From JBBSBL01 sp963735885 (lineage in GTDB: Bacteria > Actinomycetota > Thermoleophilia > Solirubrobacterales > Solirubrobacteraceae): a stretch of DNA of 64,000 nucleotides. The DNA is taken from positions 310,001-374,000 of the forward strand of contig CAVTMP010000004.1 of assembly GCA_963735885.1 (NCBI GenBank), read 5' to 3'. This document shows positions 61,426 to 64,000 of the stretch, one piece after another; the stretch's first letter is position 1; every line of letters starts with the position of its first letter. The notes under the pieces were generated by a model. That model did not search any database. It saw nothing but the letters and a program-made list of their open reading frames with translations, and had not been told where the DNA came from. Both the position numbers and the translations under genes were made by a program.

Positions 61426-62864
61426 CTCGAGGGCAACCGTCGCGATGCGCCGGGACGAGGGTCGGCGCGGAGCCAAGGCAACTCCCTCAGCGGATGCGCA
61501 CCGCATCGGCTTGCCGAGGTCGCGCACCCGGAGGCGCCGGGCGACGCTGCGGACGGTGACGAGGTACTCGCCACGCCGCAGCCGCTTCCCGTTCACCCTG
61601 CGGTTCCAGCGGACGTGCCGGCGGCCCTTGCGGAACTGCCCCAGTGGCACCCGGCCCACGAGCTTTAGCTTCGGCGCCCGACGGCCGAGCACGCGCGTGC
61701 GGCCGACGACGCGCTGCACGATGATGCCGACGCTGCTGCCGGACAGCAGCGCGAACTGGATCTCCGAGCCCTTGATCGCCGTCCCGACGATGACCGGCCG
61801 CGGGAACAGCGCGATCGCGCCGTCCTGCCGGCTTGTGAGGTTCTGGACGCTGCCCCCGACCGGGATGCCGTCCGGGTTCAGCAGGAGCTGGGTGTCGGTG
61901 TCCCAGACGAACAGCCGCAGGTCGTCCTTGAAGCTGAGGAAGGCCAGGTAGCGGCCGTCGTCGCTGAACGCCGGTCGCGTCGTGTCGGCGCCTGGGCGGT
62001 TCACGATGCCCGGCAGCGGCGTCCCGATGTCGTCGGACACCGAGGACTCCGGCACCGCCGGGCGGAAGAAGACGAGGGTCGACTGCAGCGCGGCCCGGCC
62101 CGCGTTCGTGGCTCGCTCGACCACGATGACGCCCGCGGGCTCGCCGCGGGTGGACAGCGCGGGATGCGCGAAGGACAAGACGCGATCGAGGTAGGACTTC
62201 TCATCGAAGCCGGGGGCTCGGGGACGCCCTCCCTGCGAACCGCCACCCGCCTGCGGAAGGTCGTCTGGTCGGCGTCGATGCCGAACGCGAAGAAGCTCCC
62301 CCTCGCGATCGGCTGGAGCGTGCGCCCGCTGTGGCCGAGCGCGGTGGACATCGTCAGCGTCTGGAGCGGGAACGGGGTCGTCGGGAAGTCCGCCACCCGT
62401 GCCTCCGCGAACCGCGGGCGCCAAACCTCCTGGCCGTGCGAATCGCGGAACTCGAAGCCCAGGTCGAGCCCCCAGACGACCCGCGTGCCGTTGGCGGTGA
62501 ACGCCGGGCCGCTGCGCGGAGGATCGGCCTGGGCGTCGAACGCGCCGATCAGGTCCCGGGTCGTGCCGGTGCCCAGGTCCACCATCAGGACGCGAGCCGT
62601 CCCGGCGCCAGTGGCGCTCGTTCGCAGGAAGACCAGCTTCGTGCCGTTCGGGCTGAGCGATGGACGCAGCTCGTTGTCGGTCGTGTTCACCGACGACGGC
62701 ATCGGCGACTCGGCGCCCGTCGTGACGTTCAGCTTGACGAGGTCGAGGCGGTTCGCGCCCCGGTCGACGTCGAGCGTGGCGAAGACGTCGGCGCTCGCGG
62801 GCGCAGCCAACGCGAGTGCGGCGGGCGCGAGGATGGCCGGCTCCCAGCGGCGAGGTTGCAGCAT
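61420..62864 (-). CDS. Secreted PD40/WD40-like beta-propeller protein (frame broken by one base)
   Basis: About 481 residues. The N-terminus has a signal peptide-like LAPAALALAAPASA. The repeats LRPSLSPNGTKLVFLRTS, GPAFTANGTRVVWG, and TRPAFSDDGRYLAFLSF are PD40-type blades that follow TolB-like propellers. The C-terminus has RRHVRWNRRVNGKRLRRGEYLVTVRSV, a filamin-like strand common in secreted actinobacterial proteins. The frame changes near 62215, consistent with one missing base; total 3n-1. The function is unknown, presumably binding or display at the cell surface. ATG 62864 is preceded by GGAGAG; a TTGACG -35 candidate lies farther upstream at about 62929. Confidence 0.78.
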
Positions 62865-63007
62865 GGCTCTCCGATGCGGGGCCCGAGCGATCCTCGCAGC
62901 ATGCGCCTGCGTGCGTCAACCGGGTTGCCTTGCGCGCCTATCCGCGATCGGCCAGGGTCGCGGAGGGTGCGGGAGCGGCCGGCAGGGCGTCCGGAGGACG
63001 ACCCGCC

Positions 63008-64000
63008 TTAGCCTGGATCCACCGATTCCGGCGGCGCCTCGCGCCCGATCGCCTGCGCCAGCGCCGATTCCCGGCTTCCTGAAGGGTTCACCATTCGGGT
63101 GCGCCGGGAATCGCCACTGACTTGGCGCTCGGCCCCGAGGCATCCACCGTCGATCGGTGGATGCAGGCTCAGCCGAGCGCGAGCTGCGCGCCGCTCGAGG
63201 TTGCTCTGCTCGTCCCAGGGCCGCATGAGCTTGAGCGCGGCGAGGATCGCCCGCGTCGCGGGCGAGCGGTTCAGCGTGATGAAGTGGATGCCCGGCGCGC
63301 CGCCGGCGAGGAGCTTGGCGCACTGCAGCGTTGCGTACGAAACGCCGAACTCGGCGACCGCCTCGTCGTCGCCCGCGCGGGCGTCGAGCGCGCGCCGCAG
63401 GCCGTCGGGAAGGCGGGCGGCGAGAGCTCGGCCATCCGCTTGATCCCCGACTCGCTGAGGATCGGCATGACGCCCGGGATGATCGGCACGTCGATCCCCA
63501 TCGCCCGCGCGCGCTCGACGAAGTCGAAGTAGTAGCGGTTGTCGAAGAACATCTGCGTGATGAGGAACTGCGCACCTGCGTCGACCTTGGCCTTGAGGAA
63601 CCGCAGGTCCTCCTCCGGGCCGGTCGCGTGGATGTGGGTCTCCGGGAAGGCTGCGCCGCCGATCGCGAACGCGTACTCCTCGCGCAGGAGCTCGACGAGC
63701 TCGATCGAGTACTCCAGGCCGCCCTCGGTCTTCGTCCACCGAGCCTGCCCCTGCGGCGGGTCGCCGCGGAGCGCGAGGACGTTCTCGATGCCCGCGTCGC
63801 GCATCTCGTCGAGCGTGGAGCGCAGCTCGTCGACGGTCGCGTTCACGCACGTGAGGTGCGCCATCGCCTCGAGGCCGTGGTCGCTGGTTGATCCGCTTGA
63901 CCATGTCGATCGTCTTGTCGCGGGTCGTGCCGCCGGCGCCGTAGGTCACCGAGACGTACGCGGGCGCCAGGCGGACGAGGTCCTCGAGCGCCGCGGCGAG
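63008..64000 (-). CDS. metF: Methylenetetrahydrofolate reductase, partial (frame broken; 5' end outside window)
   Basis: MetF reduces methylene-THF to methyl-THF for methionine synthesis. The visible part begins inside the barrel: SVTYGAGGTTRDKTIDMVKRI, then AMAHLTCVNATVDELRSTLDEM, NVLALRGDPPQG, GGAAFPETHI, LKAKVDAGAQFLITQMFFDN, PIIPGVMPI and APGIHFITLNRSPAT. Two frame breaks are visible, one near 63882 (extra C) and one near 63425 (missing G). The final section LSLHPPIDGGC to the stop at 63008 is not conserved and runs through two inverted repeats; a stop in the next frame at 63169-63171, just before the hairpin, is probably the natural end if another base is wrong. Confidence 0.88.
   Translation of the reverse strand, partial: LAAALEDLVRLAPAYVSVTYGAGGTTRDKTIDMVKRINQRPRPRGDGAPHVRERDRRRAALHARRDARRGHRERPRAPRRPAAGAGSVDEDRGRPGVLDRARRAPARGVRVRDRRRSLPGDPHPRDRPGGGPAVPQGQGRRRCAVPHHADVLRQPLLLRLRRARAGDGDRRADHPGRHADPQRVGDQADGRALAARLPDGLRRALDARAGDDEAVAEFGVSYATLQCAKLLAGGAPGIHFITLNRSPATRAILAALKLMRPWDEQSNLERRAARARLSLHPPIDGGCLGAERQVSGDSRRTRMVNPSGSRESALAQAIGREAPPESVDPG
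63065..63113. repeat. Inverted repeat with 11-bp arms downstream of metF
   Basis: CGATTCCCGGC (63065-63075) and GCCGGGAATCG (63103-63113) are perfect complements with a 27-base loop. It lies beyond the conserved end of metF and is probably a noncoding structure. Confidence 0.6.
63140..63164 (-). terminator. Perfect 10-bp hairpin, probable metF 3' structure
   Basis: GCATCCACCG and CGGTGGATGC form a perfect 10-bp stem around a 5-base TCGAT loop. It begins about five bases after a TGA (63171-63169, minus strand) that closes an alternative metF frame. There is no T tract, so it may be a factor-dependent terminator or an mRNA 3'-end stabiliser. Confidence 0.55.

Noticed and set aside
61146..62864. 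A mobile genomic island at tRNA-Arg
   Set aside because: No integrase, transposase or direct repeat of the tRNA end is visible on this side; only the truncated CSLREA fragment hints at past exchange.

Overview
The window is about 74% GC, densely packed and almost entirely chromosomal housekeeping. Gene content and order suggest a deep-branching actinobacterium, most likely class Thermoleophilia (Solirubrobacterales/Gaiellales-like). The pointers are a ftsK-rodZ-cinA-thpR-recA-recX-rny-miaB-(radical SAM)-miaA-dapF-dapL-hflX order, an actinobacterial integration host factor (mIHF) beside gmk-rpoZ-coaBC, a DapL-type diaminopimelate route, and many starts that look leaderless. The taxon is inference; no rRNA is present.

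Layout. 1-19.3 kb: mostly minus-strand recombination, division, tRNA modification and RNA decay genes (hflX, dapL, dapF, miaA, mscS, an intein-bearing Rv2578c-type radical SAM gene, miaB, rny, recX, recA, thpR, cinA, rodZ-like, ftsK), with short plus-strand units (FIST protein plus SDR; an arginase-fold protein). 19.4-23.3 kb: a two-component system converging on a CPA1-type antiporter. 23.3-31.8 kb: rnj, dapA, a small Pro/Ala-rich protein, a secreted vWA protein, dapB, an M16 peptidase, pnp. 32-42.2 kb: an SRPBCC protein, DsbA-like protein, peroxiredoxin, then the translation block rpsO-ribF-truB-nrnA-rbfA-DUF503-infB-ylxR-nusA-rimP, headed by an intrinsic terminator in the rimP leader. 42.3-47.5 kb: a YbjN-like gene, a TPR gene and a TgpA-DUF58-MoxR operon. 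47.4-49.9 kb: coaBC-rpoZ-gmk-mihF. 50-59.6 kb: the pyrimidine operon pyrR-pyrB-pyrC-(isochorismatase-like hydrolase)-carA-carB-pyrK-pyrD, with a PyrR-binding loop in its leader. 59.6-64 kb: rnz, a YfcE-like phosphoesterase, tRNA-Arg(CCG) abutting a CSLREA-protein remnant, a PD40/WD40-like secreted protein and a partial metF.

How the genes work together. dapA, dapB, dapL and dapF give a complete route from aspartate semialdehyde plus pyruvate to meso-diaminopimelate, except that DapF has serines where both catalytic cysteines should be. Rny, RNase J, PNPase, RNase Z and NrnA make up most of an RNA processing and decay set. The pyr operon encodes all steps from carbamoyl phosphate to orotate together with its own regulator.

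Quality caveat. About fourteen otherwise well-conserved genes (miaA, the radical SAM gene, rnj, infB, ylxR, carB, pyrK, rnz, metF and others) carry single-base frame breaks, mostly apparent one-base G/C insertions. The same type of break in so many essential genes points to assembly or basecalling error rather than biology, so I annotate them as genes, not pseudogenes. The most interesting real signals are the Ser/Ser DapF, the mini-intein inside a radical SAM Cys motif, CTG starts in CTGA overlaps, the zinc-knuckle-like module in NusA, the recurring -10 elements 6-9 nt before start codons, and the RNA leaders of rimP, pyrR and pnp.
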